From positions 186,001 through 250,000 of the forward strand of contig NW_026516229.1 of the NCBI RefSeq assembly GCF_025602895.1: a stretch of DNA of 64,000 nt, written 5' to 3'. Shown here piece by piece: positions 44,154 through 55,700 of the stretch. How positions within the stretch are numbered: position 1 is the first letter of the stretch; each line of letters starts with the position of its first letter. Below the pieces are notes generated by a model that worked only from the letters and a program-made list of their open reading frames with translations, did not search any database and was not told where the DNA came from. The position numbers and the translations under genes were made by a program. Source of the stretch: Polychytrium aggregatum. Taxonomy: Eukaryota > Chytridiomycota > Chytridiomycetes > Polychytriales.

Positions 44154-46416
44154 TCAAGTCGTGAACCGATACGAGACCACGGCTTTCGGAAACGCCGCCC
44201 GGAAGGCGCTCACCACATCGGACGAGACTCTGTAGCAGTCGTCGATGTTCAAGAACTCGAGCGGACTGCCCTTCTTGGAAAACAGCGCAGCGACCCCAGC
44301 GCCTGTGACCTGCGAACAGCCTGCAAGGGACAGGCGCCTGAGCCCGGCTGCGTTTGCTGCGGCGTATTTGAGTACGTGATCGAGCTGATCTTCAAAGTAG
44401 GAGCAGTCCAGATGCGTGAGCTTGGTTGCGTTCGCGACGACCCGTATAAGCCCCGATTCGGTCATTTTGGGGCAGCGAGAAATATTCAGTAGCTCAAGCG
44501 CGAGACAGTTCTGTCCGATGCTCTCGAGTGAGCGACTGGTCAAGTGGGCAGCGTACCCAATGTTCAGGATCGTCAGATTGTCGCAGAACTGAGTCAGACG
44601 CTCGATGCCCTCGTCTGTCAGCTCGGGGCACTGGTACATTTCAAAGCTCTTGAGAGACTGGGAAAACCGCTCGCCGATCAAGAGCAGCCCGTCTTGGAGC
44701 GAGAATCCAGCAAGCGGCGTGACGGTGATGCCTGAAAGCACCAATGACTCCAGCTCGGCTTTGGACTCCCTGAAGTTGAGGACCGTGGCGAGCGTAACGG
44801 CCTTGCAGCGACCAACGTCAAGATGCCGCAGCCGCGGACATCGCCGGAGCGCCGATGTCACGGCGCTGTCGGTAGTCCGGGTGTCGCTAAGCTTGATTGT
44901 CTCGAGCAGAGACGATGGAACATCGTCGAGAGCTTGGAGGCCAGCTTGGATTGCTGGGCAAAGCGACACGTCGAGATGCCGCAGTTGCGTGCATGCTCTT
45001 AGGACCTCCCGCAGATGCTGATCCTGGATGCTGGTCTGAGACAGGTTCAGTCTCTGCAGGTTCCTGCCGATGACTCTGAGCGTCTGGGCCAAGGCCTGGC
45101 TGCCAACTTTGTTGTTGCGTGTGAGCTGAAAGGACACAAGATCGGTGCAGCGCTGTTTGGACAGCGATAGGAGCACGGCGTTGTTGATCTGATGGCACTG
45201 CGACAGGTTGAGGTCTTTGAGCAGGCTGCGGGCACGGTATGCGACTGACTGGGCAATTGGCGCAGTGACCTTGCGGAAGTGCGGCGACAGATCGATCCGG
45301 GCCCACAAGCTGCGGTTGTGGCAGATGTATATCCTCCAGCTCCGCGACACTCGGGTAAGTCGACACAGAGCCGCCAGCGGGATATACGAGAACACAACGT
45401 TCATGAGTTCGACGGGCATGAAATGGTCCCCAAAGTTGTATGACGGTGGGAGAGGCTGCTCGGCTTCGGCCTCGCCATCGACATTGACATCGCCATCATC
45501 GTCATCATCCTGCCCAGCCAAGCGCGACTTTTTCTCCGAGGCGGCGTTGGTGTGATCGAGCTTGCGCTTTCCATCTGAGGACGAGGTGCTGCTGTTCTGG
45601 GAGGATGATTTCGGGGGTGCTAGGGCATCTGTTGTGCCGCCATATTTGAGAAAGGACGCTTCTATGGCCTGCATGTGCCGGATGGCGGACATGAACAGTG
45701 ATCAGGATCAGTGATCAGGATCCGTATCCGCGAGCCACAGCCGATGCTGCGAGGCGATAGCCCAGGGCAGCGAGCCGGAACAAGGGTGGCCCTTTGGCAT
45801 TGCCTTAAGGCATTCCAAGGCCGCCAGATCGTGAGGAGAAGCGCACCGGATAGTTGGGATCGGCTTTGGGAACCTTCTTGAGGGCCAGCTGGCAGACTTT
45901 GAGGGCGGCGGGTTGGTTCTTGAGCAACCTGAACACCTTGGCCGCTCGAAGATATCCCTGATTGCCCACGGTCGTGGATAAGCAGCAGCTCGATGGGCGC
46001 AAATCCTAGGACGAGCAAGACCAGCAGCCCGATGTCCGGATATGCAGCCGCGGGTTCATCGCACAACTCCATACCACCGACGATCGAGGATCAAGCTTGA
46101 CTATCTTCTGCGCTTCTTCCAGCGCCTGGTCCAGTCTGCCAGCGCTCATGAGCGCCAACGCTACCAAGTCCATGACCGTGATATCGTCCGGCAGGGCTTT
46201 CTTTGCCTGTTTGTTTGATATGGGGGTGCGATTTAGATCGGCGGTGTTATCGAGCGCAGGCATGCCCGCTTCGCACGCTCTCGCATACCGGCTACCGCAC
46301 GAACCGACCTTGGTAAAGAGCGCCAGGGCCTTGTCGGCATCGTAGCGCTCGAGGGCCGCCTTGCCGGCCTCGACAAAAACCTGGGGATCGATGCGTCGCC
46401 CGGGTGCGTTCGACAT
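44154..46416 (-). CDS. DIA2: TPR-F-box-LRR protein (Dia2/Pof3-like SCF subunit)
   Basis: Substrate receptor of an SCF ubiquitin ligase; yeast Dia2 and fission yeast Pof3 with this architecture act at replication forks in CMG disassembly and genome stability. Exons 46416-46309, 46206-46075, 45957-45847 and 45668-44154; all phase 0, about 621 residues. TPR region (residues 1-117): FVEAGKAALERYDADKALAL, LVALALMSAGRLDQALEEA, GYLRAAKVFRLLKNQPAALK. An acidic/basic linker (KRKLDHTNAASEKKSR, DDDDDGD) precedes the F-box at about 195-235 (MPVELMNVVFSYIPLAALCR). The rest is a run of leucine-rich repeats (LKDLNLSQCHQINNAVLL, LRHLDVSLCPAI, LELLNISRCPKMTESGL, LRRLSLAGCSQVTGAGV). Exon 1 uses a GTCGGT donor. 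The start is the ATG directly preceding the TPR region. Confidence 0.9.
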
Positions 46417-46693
46417 TGGGATCGGCGGGATCGGCGGGATCGGCGGGCTGGGATCTGGCCGAGAACGGGTCTGTCTTGTTCTTGGCAGGCGAGTGTGCAC
46501 ACGTGACACGCGAGCGCCACATGTTCCGCTCTATCAGGGCGCCACCACCGCCACCGCCGCTGCCTTCGCCATCGCCATCGTTGCCGCCATCCGACACCGA
46601 CACCGCCATCATCGCCATCATCGCCATTACCATCGGCATCGGCATCATCATCGCTTCCATCGTTTCACCGAGAGCATTTGCACTGAACTACAG
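46417..46693. promoter_or_regulatory. Bidirectional promoter with CATCGCC repeats (DIA2 / RING-vWA)
   Basis: 277 bp between divergent ATGs. Includes a GATCGGCGG repeat (46426-46450) and an ATCGCCATC-type repeat tract (46555-46660). Confidence 0.5.
46555..46660. repeat. CATCGCCAT microsatellite in the RING-vWA leader
   Basis: Imperfect repeats of CATCGC, CATCAT and CACCGA hexamers directly upstream of the ATG. Confidence 0.65.
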
Positions 46694-49353
46694 ATGGCCC
46701 AGCCTACGTCCTCCAAAGACGCCTGCCCAATCTGCCTCGAAGATCTCGAGTCCAGAGGCGGCCTGCCCATCATCAACCCCGGCTGCGGTCATTCGTTGCA
46801 TCTGGATTGCTTTCGGCGAGCATATACAAGAGTCCCCAACCCCACCTGCAGGTCTATATCCCGCCCAAGGCTCGTTGATGTGTCGCACCCGTTATCTGTG
46901 CTGCCTGGTGCTTGTCGGCTCATTGCATGCCCCTGTCCTCCAATAGCATATGCCGCTCCGAGCTTCCCTTCGCCACCGCCCTTCTCGGCAACGCCAACCC
47001 AAGCAAGCGTTTCAGCATCAACAGCTATGGCGGTAGCCGGCCCACGCCAGCCGAAGACATACCGCTAGAGGAGGAGCGTATCGAGCCATCTCCTGTCCCG
47101 ACGGCTGCGTCCTCGTCGGCGGCTGTCGTCGGACCACCGAGTTTGAGAATTGTGCCAGAGTACAGCATCCTTCCGGTGTCCGCGCCAGCGCCGCTCGATC
47201 TGTATGCGGTTGCTACTCTTCGATCGCCAGAGCATCGGTCGACCGCCAGCCTTGACGTTGTAATCGTTGTCGACGTTTCCGGATCGATGGAGGGCGAGAA
47301 GGTAACGACATTGCCGGGCTGCTGCAATCTGCTTTGATGCCGCCGATTCTTGAGGGATCGTTCCGCGGGCCGCCTCTGCTCGGACTGCTAACGCCCGGTT
47401 AAATGGTCGCGCTTGAACAGATGGAGACGGTTTGCCGGACGGTCAAGTACATCTTCAACACGCTCCGGCCGCAGGACCGCATTGCGCTCGTCAAGTTCAA
47501 TACCCAAGGCCAGAAAGTAACCAGCTTGATCTTCTGCTCACCCACCAATCGCCTGCGGTTCTTCCGGGCCGTCGACTCGCTGCAGGCTCGCGGAGGGACC
47601 TACCTTGGCTCGGGCCTCAATGCGGCCCTGGATTTGCTCGAGCAGCGCCAGAGCCGAAACCCTGTGTCGGCCATCATGCTGCTTTCGGACGGCGAGGACA
47701 ACCGTGAAAACCTCGAGGCCTACACCCAGCTAACGGCGCGATTCCAAACCAACCCGGCGCCCGTGTACTCGTTTGGATATGGCGGTAAGATAGGCGGTAG
47801 CATTCTGTGGGCTGTCGATCTGCCCACATCGAGTCTTTGCAGAGCGGGTGGTGCCGACGACTGGATGCTCGCAGAGTTGGGGAGAACCGACTACATGGTC
47901 ATGTGTCCGAACGATTGTTCACCCTGTCGGTCCGGCCGCTCTCCTCCGAGTCAATGCAATGCTTATCCATGCTCTCTTATTCGAACCTCCCACGGTCGCA
48001 GCCGATCACGACGTCGACAAGATGACATCTCTGGCAGTCGGAGGCGCATATGCGTTTGTGCAGAATGTCGATACCATTCAGGATGCCTTTGCTGGCTGTC
48101 TTGGAGCCATGCGATCGGTCGCTCTCCAGGATATCTCCGTGCAGTTTCGGTCCGTCGATCCCCGCATTAAGCTCAAGACCCTTCACAGTGCATCCAAAAT
48201 CGAGCCAATCGACCCAGCCACTGGCGTTGTTACCTTTGCCAATCTCCTGGATGGCGAGTCCCGCGACATCCTGGTCCAGCTCGAATACCAGTCCGCCCCG
48301 TCATCCGAGTCTAGCCCAGCTTCCGTCCCTGGAGAAATCACCGTCCTGTCGTCCAGCTGCTCGTATACCGAAGTGGAAACCCAGCGCGCTGTCCAAGAAG
48401 CAGCATGCGCTGAAGGCAAAGTGACCATCGAGCCCATCGTCGAGTTCCCGCCTCCGCACGAACACGCAAGCGTCGTGGTGACCAAGAAGCGGTCCGAGAT
48501 CATGGTCACCGAAGCTCTTGCGCAAGCTGTTCCGCTGGCCGCAACAAACCAGCACCAAGTAGCGCGATCCTTGCTATCCGAGAGTCGCCGAGTGCTCATT
48601 CAGATGATCATCAAAGCTTACGTGCTTCCGGCGGAGCTTGCTTCGCTCTTCCCTGTCCCGGAGAGAACAAATGTGGCCGAGTACCACACCATCCCTTGCC
48701 CGGATGAGTTTACCAATGGCGACTGGCTCTTCTGGCTTGGCTTGCTGGCCGACATTGACAGCAGCATCCGCAAAATGGATGCTTCTCGATGGTCCAATGC
48801 AGCGATATCGAGAATCGGTAACGTTGTTCACCAGCGACGCACACAGCGCAGCATCTTCATTGATCACTTTAGCCACGATGTGACGCCCATCCAGATCATG
48901 GACAACATGAGCAGACAGACGCCTATGAGCCTCACCATGCAGGACCTGAGCGCCAGGGACCGTGAGCAGACCGCTCGGTCTACCGTCGACCCCGAACCCG
49001 AGCGACCCCAACCCGGCCACATCCGCAAGCTGGCCAGGCGCCATACCCTCCAGGTCGACAGACGGCCACCGAGCGACAGCCATGTGGCACCGGAGACTAC
49101 ATCGGCCCAGACGACCCACCTGCCTGATATCGAAGAGCCATCGTCCAGCATGTCGGCTTGGTTGCCGGCCCCCGAGCCATTCCATGTCGCTGCTGAGCCG
49201 ACAGCGTTACCTTCACCGGCGCCCGGCCTCCCAACAATGAGCGAGGAGCCTTTGAGCATCGTCGGCACCAGCGGCGTTACTGCAGATCCGAGTCAATCCG
49301 CACAAGCAGCGCCATCTGAAGACGAGCCCACACAAACCGAAGTGCACCAGTGA
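46694..49353 (+). CDS. RING-H2 plus vWA domain protein (WAV3-like E3 ligase candidate)
   Basis: Exons 46694-46851, 46947-47301, 47421-47784 and 48002-49353; phases agree, about 742 residues. The N-terminal RING reads CPICLEDLESRGG, then CGHSLHLDCFRRAY, and its last cysteine pair CSIC is completed across intron 1, which confirms that junction. The vWA domain follows with an intact metal (MIDAS) motif: VVDVSGSMEGEK, then RGGTYLGSGL, then LLSDGED. A beta-sandwich-like region (VALQDISVQFRSVDP) and a disordered Pro/Glu/Thr tail complete it. RING plus vWA in this order is the architecture of plant WAV3-type E3 ligases; fungal function is not established. Predicted ubiquitin-ligase activity rests on the complete RING ligands. 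Confidence 0.82.
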
Positions 49354-49662
49354 AGATCCAAAGATCCAAAGATCCAAAGAGTAGCGGGCTGCCGGCTGAG
49401 TGATGCCGCTTGCCAATCTCGATGACTTAACGATCCTCTCCTCCCTCTGGATACCATGTTCGACTCGCCTTTCAGCGTCAGCTCGCCCCAGCTGCGATCG
49501 TGTCAATATCAGATGTATCTACTTATCGACGCAGTGTCGAGTGGGTTTGATGTCCACAGTTGCCCCGTGTCGGCTCGGAGTCTCGCGGTAGCAGTTGCGA
49601 TCGTGCCCGAGGACATAGGTTGCGGAGCGGTGGCTCTATGTATTGCCTTGCACTTGCGATGG
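49354..49662. other. Convergent intergenic region
   Basis: Contains GATCCAAA repeated three times immediately after the RING-vWA stop (49354-49380). Otherwise no feature. Confidence 0.45.
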
Positions 49663-52334
49663 CTACTCAAAGTCGGCCTCCAGCCGCATGAACATGCGCA
49701 AAACATCATCGACCTTCATCGTACCATGGTCTTTGCCGTCGCGTCCCCGGACGCTGACGCTATCTGTCTCGGCCTCCTTCGCCCCAACAACCAGGACAAA
49801 GTTGTACTGCGCCAGCTGTGCCTCTCGGACTCGCTTGTTGAGGGTACGGTCCGAGGCATCGACATCGACGTAATAGTAGCGGTCGTACACACCGCTGGAT
49901 GGGTCGGTGCGACCAGGGAGAGACGCAACAGCGAGCCGGTTGCGGACTTGCCGGGCATACTCGGCCCATGCTTCCGATACAGGTATGACCGTGGCCTGGC
50001 GGGGGCTCAGCCAGAAGGGCCATTTGCCCGCAAAGTGTTCGATAAGCACGCCCAGCATTCGCTCGAAGCTTCCGAGGATGGCCCGATGCACAATGACGGG
50101 AGTCTTGAAGTCGCCAGTCTCGGACTGATACTTGAGGCCGAATCGCTGCGGCAGCTGGAAGTCGAGCTGGATGGTTGCGGTTTGGTGGCTGCGATTCAAG
50201 GCATCGCGGACAAGGACGTCGATCTTGGGGCCATAGAACGCCCCGTCGCCTGGGTTGATCTTCCATCGCCGTCCGGTCTGGTCCAGAGCCTTGGTGAGGG
50301 CCTCTTCAGCCTTGGTCCACTCGGCAATGTCGCCCAGGAAGTTCTCGGGCCGCGTGGAGAGCGTCAGCTCGTATGTCGGGAATTGGAAGATTTTGTATGC
50401 CCGCTGGACAAAGTCGAGCGTCGACGAGATTTCTTGGAAGATCTGGTCGACCGTACAGAATATGTGGGCATCGTCTTGATGGAACTTACGGACCCGGGTC
50501 AGACCAGTGAGAGCGCCTGAGGCTTCGTTTCTGATCGAGTGGAGAGAACATAAGAACGGAGGCAGATATGGCGCACGGATACCCAGGGCAGATCGAAACG
50601 ATGGAGAGGCACGCAGAGGAGTCAAGGGCGGTCTGCGACATCTGCAGAGCGACGTGCCCAAGAACCATCAGCTCCGGCTGCCCGAAAAGCCTGTCCAGGG
50701 ACAGTCTGGCCCAGCGACCGCACAGTAGCAGGTTGAGCCAAAGCATACCTGTGCAACGGACTGAATTCGGCATAGCGCACGGGCAGATCGCGGTACGAGT
50801 GCATGGTGCTGTCGAAGAGCAAGCAATGGCCAGGGCAGTTCATTGGCTTGAGACAGTGGATTTCCTCTGCACCATCGGCCTCGGCCTCGGCGCTGTCGGC
50901 TTGGTGGTGGTGATGGGAGCAGCCGTGGCCGTGACCGGCTTTGATGATGTTCTCGATTCCGTCGCTTCCCCGGACCACGAACATATCCTCGTTGTAGTTT
51001 TCCCAGTGGCCAGACTTTACCCAGAGCTCCTTGTTGAAGAGCAGTGGAGTAGCGACTTCTTCGTAGCCGTACCGCCGGTATTCGCTCCGCAGAAAGTCCA
51101 ACAGGCGCTGGACAATCCGGGTGCCGTGAGGCAGCATAAACGCCGATCCGGGCGAAAGGGGGTTCATTGAAAAGAGTCCCTGGGCTTTGCCAATGACTCG
51201 GTGATCTCGGCGGGCAGCCTCCTCCTGGCGATACTCCCAGTCCTTGAGCTGAGTCGCCGACGGGAACGCAATGCCGTTGACTCTCGACAAAGGCTGGTAT
51301 CCTTTGGAGGCTCCAGCTATGGGGTGATCATCCCACTGCGAACCGCCGGTGCGCAACAGCTTGATGGCCCGGACCTGCCCAGTCGAATACACATGCGGCC
51401 CGCGACAGAGGTCGATAAAATCGCCGCACCGGTAGAGTGTCACCGGATCGCTCTCGGGAATCTGTTGCAGAAAGCTGAGCTTGAAGGGATTGTGCTTGAA
51501 CATTTGGCTGGCAAACTGGCGAGTGACTTGGAGTCGGCGAAATTCGGCGTTTTTCTTGGCGAGCTTCTTGGCAATGCTATCGATCTCTTTGAGATCGGCA
51601 TCGTTCAGGTTGTAGGTAGAGCCGTATCGGCTGTCTGGCTTGAGCAGCTCTCGCACAGCGGCTTCGACGAGGTCTGGATCGGCGTCAGCATCCAGACAGG
51701 GAGGGCTGTAGTTGCGTTTCACGATTCCGTCGTAAAAGAATCCGCCCAGCTTGAGGGCCGGCCCATCGCACAGCAGGATGTCGTCGCCATACTTGGTTTC
51801 AAGTGCCCATCCGAGAACATGTGCTCCCGAATGCCACAGCGAATCCAGCGCGGTCTCGTCGTCTGTATCGGCTTTGGTAAAGTCGAGAGCACATGAATCG
51901 GTGAGGGGACGGCCGAGATCCCAAGTCTTGGTGTTGGTGCTGGCGAAGAGATAGTCCTGACGAGCGTTTGGGTTGATTTCTGGAAAGATGGACGGGTCCA
52001 AGAGCAGGTCAGTAAGCATACGACGACAGCACACCGCTGAGGCAGTGTGCGAACGAAGCGAGCGCCAGAATGCTCCGGATGCACTGGCTAGCCCCGGTTG
52101 GATATGCCGATGCTCACCCAAGGCGATATCAAGAGGCCGCACCGATCCTGCTTGGACATGCTTTGTGGGCCCATTTGGTAGAGTGATGGCGATGATTTGC
52201 TCGTTGTTCGGTGCTGCCGCCCGCTGCCGCTCGAGCTCCTGGGTCCAGAGATCAATTCGGTACTGGGCAAACACGCCGATCCATCCTATCAGCAGAAACG
52301 GGGTGGAAAGTATTAAGGGTATGAGAAAGGGCAT
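49663..52334 (-). CDS. THS1: Threonyl-tRNA synthetase with a His-rich insertion
   Basis: Class II synthetase charging tRNA-Thr. Exons 52334-52118, 51979-50749 and 50530-49663; phases agree, about 771 residues from the first in-frame ATG. TGS domain ITLPNGPTKH, continuing KTWDLGRPL. Editing domain has HSGAHVLGWALE (HxxxH). The catalytic core has motif 2 and the zinc cysteine in CLKPMNCPGHC, FSPLHRNEASGAL, RKFHQDDAHIFC (zinc His) and IVHRAILGSFERM (zinc His), then the anticodon-binding domain. An extra segment of about 25 residues rich in His (GHGHGCSHHHH, ADSAEAEADGAEE) sits just before CLKPMNCPGHC, where most ThrRS have only a short loop. The N-terminal MPFLIPLILSTPFLLIG is hydrophobic and atypical; it may be read from an intron, with the true start in an upstream exon. 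The frame stays open 340 bp further upstream without ATG. Confidence 0.9.
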
Positions 52335-52902
52335 GTCGATCGGTTTGAAGAGTGCCCGGCGTTGGCAGGCGACAGCCTCCCGACAATGCGCCAATACCAA
52401 CGTTGTTGGGGAGGATTGATCCAGCTGTTGCAGCGGAGCGGCGAAACCAACTGCCGACGTATGGCAGCCCGAGCGCTGCCGAAAGTGTGCCCAAGGACCA
52501 TCCCGGTGATGTGTGGCTGCCAGCGATGCTTGTGCTGGAGCAGTATGAACAGGTCTGGGTGCTGGGCAGATCGGAAGCGAAGCCCGTTGCGATCGGCAAA
52601 ACGAAGAACGAGGGAGCCAGATCCGCTGTCGCGCGGCTTGGTGAACGCAGGCAGGCAGGCAGGCAGGCAGATTCACACGGCAAGCTGCCCAGCTGAGGGC
52701 ACGATCTACTCCAACGGATTGCAGCAGCTGACGAGCACAGGAAAGGGCATAGGTCGCACTCGCAGAGATTGTTTCGCAGTGGTGGCATGCTGTGGACAGA
52801 TGTATTCAAAACCCAGAGAGCAGCCGCCATCGGCACTATCTCTCGAGTCCCCCGTTTCGCTCTGGACAGGCGCTGGCCAGCAAGCAGCTTGGCTTGGTAC
52901 AT
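52335..52902. other. Intergenic / possible ThrRS leader
   Basis: Between the ThrRS ATG and the CIA1 stop (both -). The ThrRS frame is open back to about 52676 with a basic, targeting-like composition (RQRIWLPRSSFCRSQR) but no ATG. Contains CAGG tetranucleotides at 52649-52670. Confidence 0.45.
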
Positions 52903-54598
52903 TCAAAGCGGAATGTATCTCCAGATACGAATGACGCCGTCGTCGCCGGCCGTCGCAATCAGATCACGGTCCTCCTCTAGCACGCCCCAGCGAACGCAGT
53001 TGATGTCGCTGTCGCCATGGGCATTTGGGTGGTCCAAGACAGTTTTGAACTCGTTGTCGGAACCCTATCGACATGAGCCCCGTGATTCGGTTGGAACAGA
53101 GATGATTGTATACAGCTGTAAGTATGGGGGATCGTGCCCAGTGATATCCAACATCCTGCAGGCCCAGCAATGCGCGAGACAGACCTCCTCCACAATCTTG
53201 ATAGAGTTGTCGCCTGAGGCCGTGGCAATCTTGTTGTTGAGCTTGGACCACGACACTGAGTAAATCGTCCGGGTGTGATGATCGGCCAAGGTAGCGACGC
53301 AGCTCCACTTGGGGTCCTTTCGCCAGCCTGATCCCTGAGGCTCGCCGCATTTCCAAACGCGCATGGATTTGTCGTCGCTCACCGAGGCTGGGCAGGGCCG
53401 AGGCGAAGGATCAGATGCGATCAGTGCAAATCGAGGCATGGCAGACGGATGATAGTGATATGCGGGCAACTGACACGATGTAAATCAGCGCGGGGGCTGT
53501 CGAGGAGGCAGCATGGAGGCTGTACTCTCGAGCAATCGTACCTAGACGATTCCCGCTTGGATCAAAATCGATGCCCCACACTGTGGACGTATGGCCGCTG
53601 AGGGTATCGGAGCAGTACCAGTCGTCGTTGTCTTCTCGCCATACTTTGACTGTATCATCGTAACTAGCAGAGGCGAGAATCTGGTGTGCACAAGCAGACT
53701 GTGTCAGAGGCGATCTTTTGCAGAGCCCGCGGCAGCCGACGCCGGTTGATGTAGCTTATGCACTTGATCCACGGTCCCGAGCAGCCCTATCGTGGTGCCA
53801 GGATTGTCTGAGATACTGCGATCAGAAACATACGTCATCGTGGGGATGCCACTGGACCATTTTGACATCCTGCGAGTGTTCGTAGAGCACGCTGAGACAC
53901 TCAAACTCGTTGTCTTCGAGGACTGGATCGTGGCATTTGCGGGAGACATTGGCATTGTTAGCATTGTCATTAGTGTTGGTGTTGGTGTTGGCATTGGCAT
54001 TGGTATCGGCTGATGCCAAACTGTAGTAGAGGCGGCCGGCTCGAGAACAGCAGCGATCCGCAGTCTGGTTGCTGAGTTACCTTCCCAGATCCAGACGCTC
54101 TTGTCGCGGCTGCAAGTCGCAAGCAGGGAACCCGAAACCGACCATGAGACGCTCTTGACCTCGTTTTCGTGGCCCTCCAGGGTAGCAACGCACTCGAAAT
54201 CTGAAGAAGGATGCCGCACAGCATTCGTGAGCCGAAACGTGCAGATCCCCCAGTGATGTGCATGACCGTATCTACGGCGGCCAGGAGCTGCCATCGAGCC
54301 CACCAAATTGCTCATGTGGCCAAGCCGTCGGCTGACGTTTACCTCCTTCCTCCTTTTCCCATACAGCTGTGGTTCCGTCAAAGCTAGCCGATCCCAGGCG
54401 CTTTCCGTCGGGAGAAAAGGCAACCGACCGGATGGTTCTCGAGTGTGCGTCGTCCAAGAACGTGGCGCACTGGAACTTGCCGGCTGCGTCCCGCTTCCAG
54501 ATACGGACGCTCTTGTCGCTCCCGCAGGATGCGATCACCGGCGCCGTCGGAGACCAGTTGACCTGCCACACCTGGCCGCTGTGTCCTGTTGCCATCAT
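52903..54598 (-). CDS. CIA1: Cytosolic iron-sulfur assembly WD40 protein (Cia1/CIAO1)
   Basis: Seven-bladed WD40 propeller, core of the CIA targeting complex that delivers Fe-S clusters to cytosolic and nuclear apoproteins. Exons 54598-54343, 54200-54081, 54009-53834, 53680-53542, 53387-53185 and 53064-52903; phases agree, about 351 residues. Blade motifs: [100 protein letters not shown] and the terminal [10 protein letters not shown]. The HSQDVK motif and the order of blades match Cia1. Exon 3 contributes an Asn-rich insert ([18 protein letters not shown]) between blades, encoded by a hexamer repeat. The exon 5 donor is GTCTGT, unusual but required by phase. Confidence 0.93.
53940..54009. 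repeat. Hexanucleotide coding repeat in CIA1 exon 3
   Basis: GTTGGT/GCATTG hexamers (minus-strand AACACC / AATGCC) encode the Asn/Thr/Ala insert. Confidence 0.7.
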
Positions 54599-55700
54599 GA
54601 CGGGGGGGAGTTCAGGTCGCCAGCAGGATGGTTGCGATGCAAAGCATGGGATTTGTTTCCACAGGGAGCGCCAGATGACCAGCTCGAGATGGGAGGCCGC
54701 AGTGCACTATCCGGGCGGCGCCATGCATGTCAAGATGCGCTGCATCGGAGCTCGGGCTGCGAACCTCTTAGTTCGTCGATGAGCTCCAGTCGTCCCATTG
54801 CGTGTCGGCTGTCGAGTTGTCGGTTGTTGGGTTGGGCTGGGTGGGCGGCTGTCCTGACCTGGATCAAAGGCGCCGCAGAGATTGCAGGCAGCAGCAGCGG
54901 CCTGATTCGTCAGCGGCGATCCTGGCGGAAGCAGATCAGGCGGTCATGTGGAAGTCACGGTGCTGCGCCACGGCAGTCCAGCCCCGACCACCCGCACGGG
55001 AACAGGCAACAGACAACAGACAACAGGCAACGGGACAGTGGACTGTGCTGCGGCTTGCGCTGGTTGGCTGCGATGGACTCCATGTTCGGCCAGAAGGACA
55101 GAGCCGAGCGAAGAAGCCGCCCGGGCCAGAGGCGGCATCGAGAGTCGATGTCCCCGTCGCGGCGGGTGCGTATTCACATCCGAAACTCGGCGCTCTCGTT
55201 TCGCTTTGCGAGCGCTGGCCACGCCCGTTGTCTCCTGGGTGGCCGTCCTCAAGGAAGTTGGCCGTCTTCCCAGCGCACACCGCAATCTCTTATCGGGCAG
55301 GCGCCAATTGTGGCGTCGAGAGTGTCCTCCTTGTACTTCTCTCGATCACCGCGAGCCAAGAGAGGTGTCGACCACCCTCCCTGCGAGCTGTGCTGGTGAG
55401 ACTCGGTCCCGGGAGGCATTTGGGGACGACCACAACCACAACCACAACCGCATCGACATGTCCTGTGGTGGAGCCGGGTCGGCCTCGCAGGGCACCGAGC
55501 TGCAATCAGCCCGCTGCGATCCCGCTGCCCCGCTCGCTCGCATGCTTGCACAGGAATCTTCCACCGCAAGCCCACCACCACCACAAGCCTCGGATGAAAC
55601 AAACAGCGGACCCCGCCCATACGCACTTTGCCCCGGCCTCCACAGCCGTCCTCCAGCAGCCATATCCTCGCCGACCGACCGACTCTCCGATGGCCAAGAA
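54599..55700. other. Divergent intergenic region (CIA1 / small unknown gene)
   Basis: About 1.1 kb. Contains ACAACAG/GCAACAG repeats at 55001-55036 and ACCACA repeats at 55426-55452. Long open frames in several phases are GC-driven. No gene called. Confidence 0.45.

Noticed and set aside
45669-45692. Independent F-box/LRR gene starting near 45692
   Set aside because: Upstream TPR exons join it in phase at 45668, giving the Dia2/Pof3 architecture.
47785-48001. Coding continuation ADDWMLAELGRTDY in the RING-vWA gene
   Set aside because: An intron 47785-48001 gives the vWA-typical continuation ADHDVDKMTSLAVGG, so the segment is most likely intronic.
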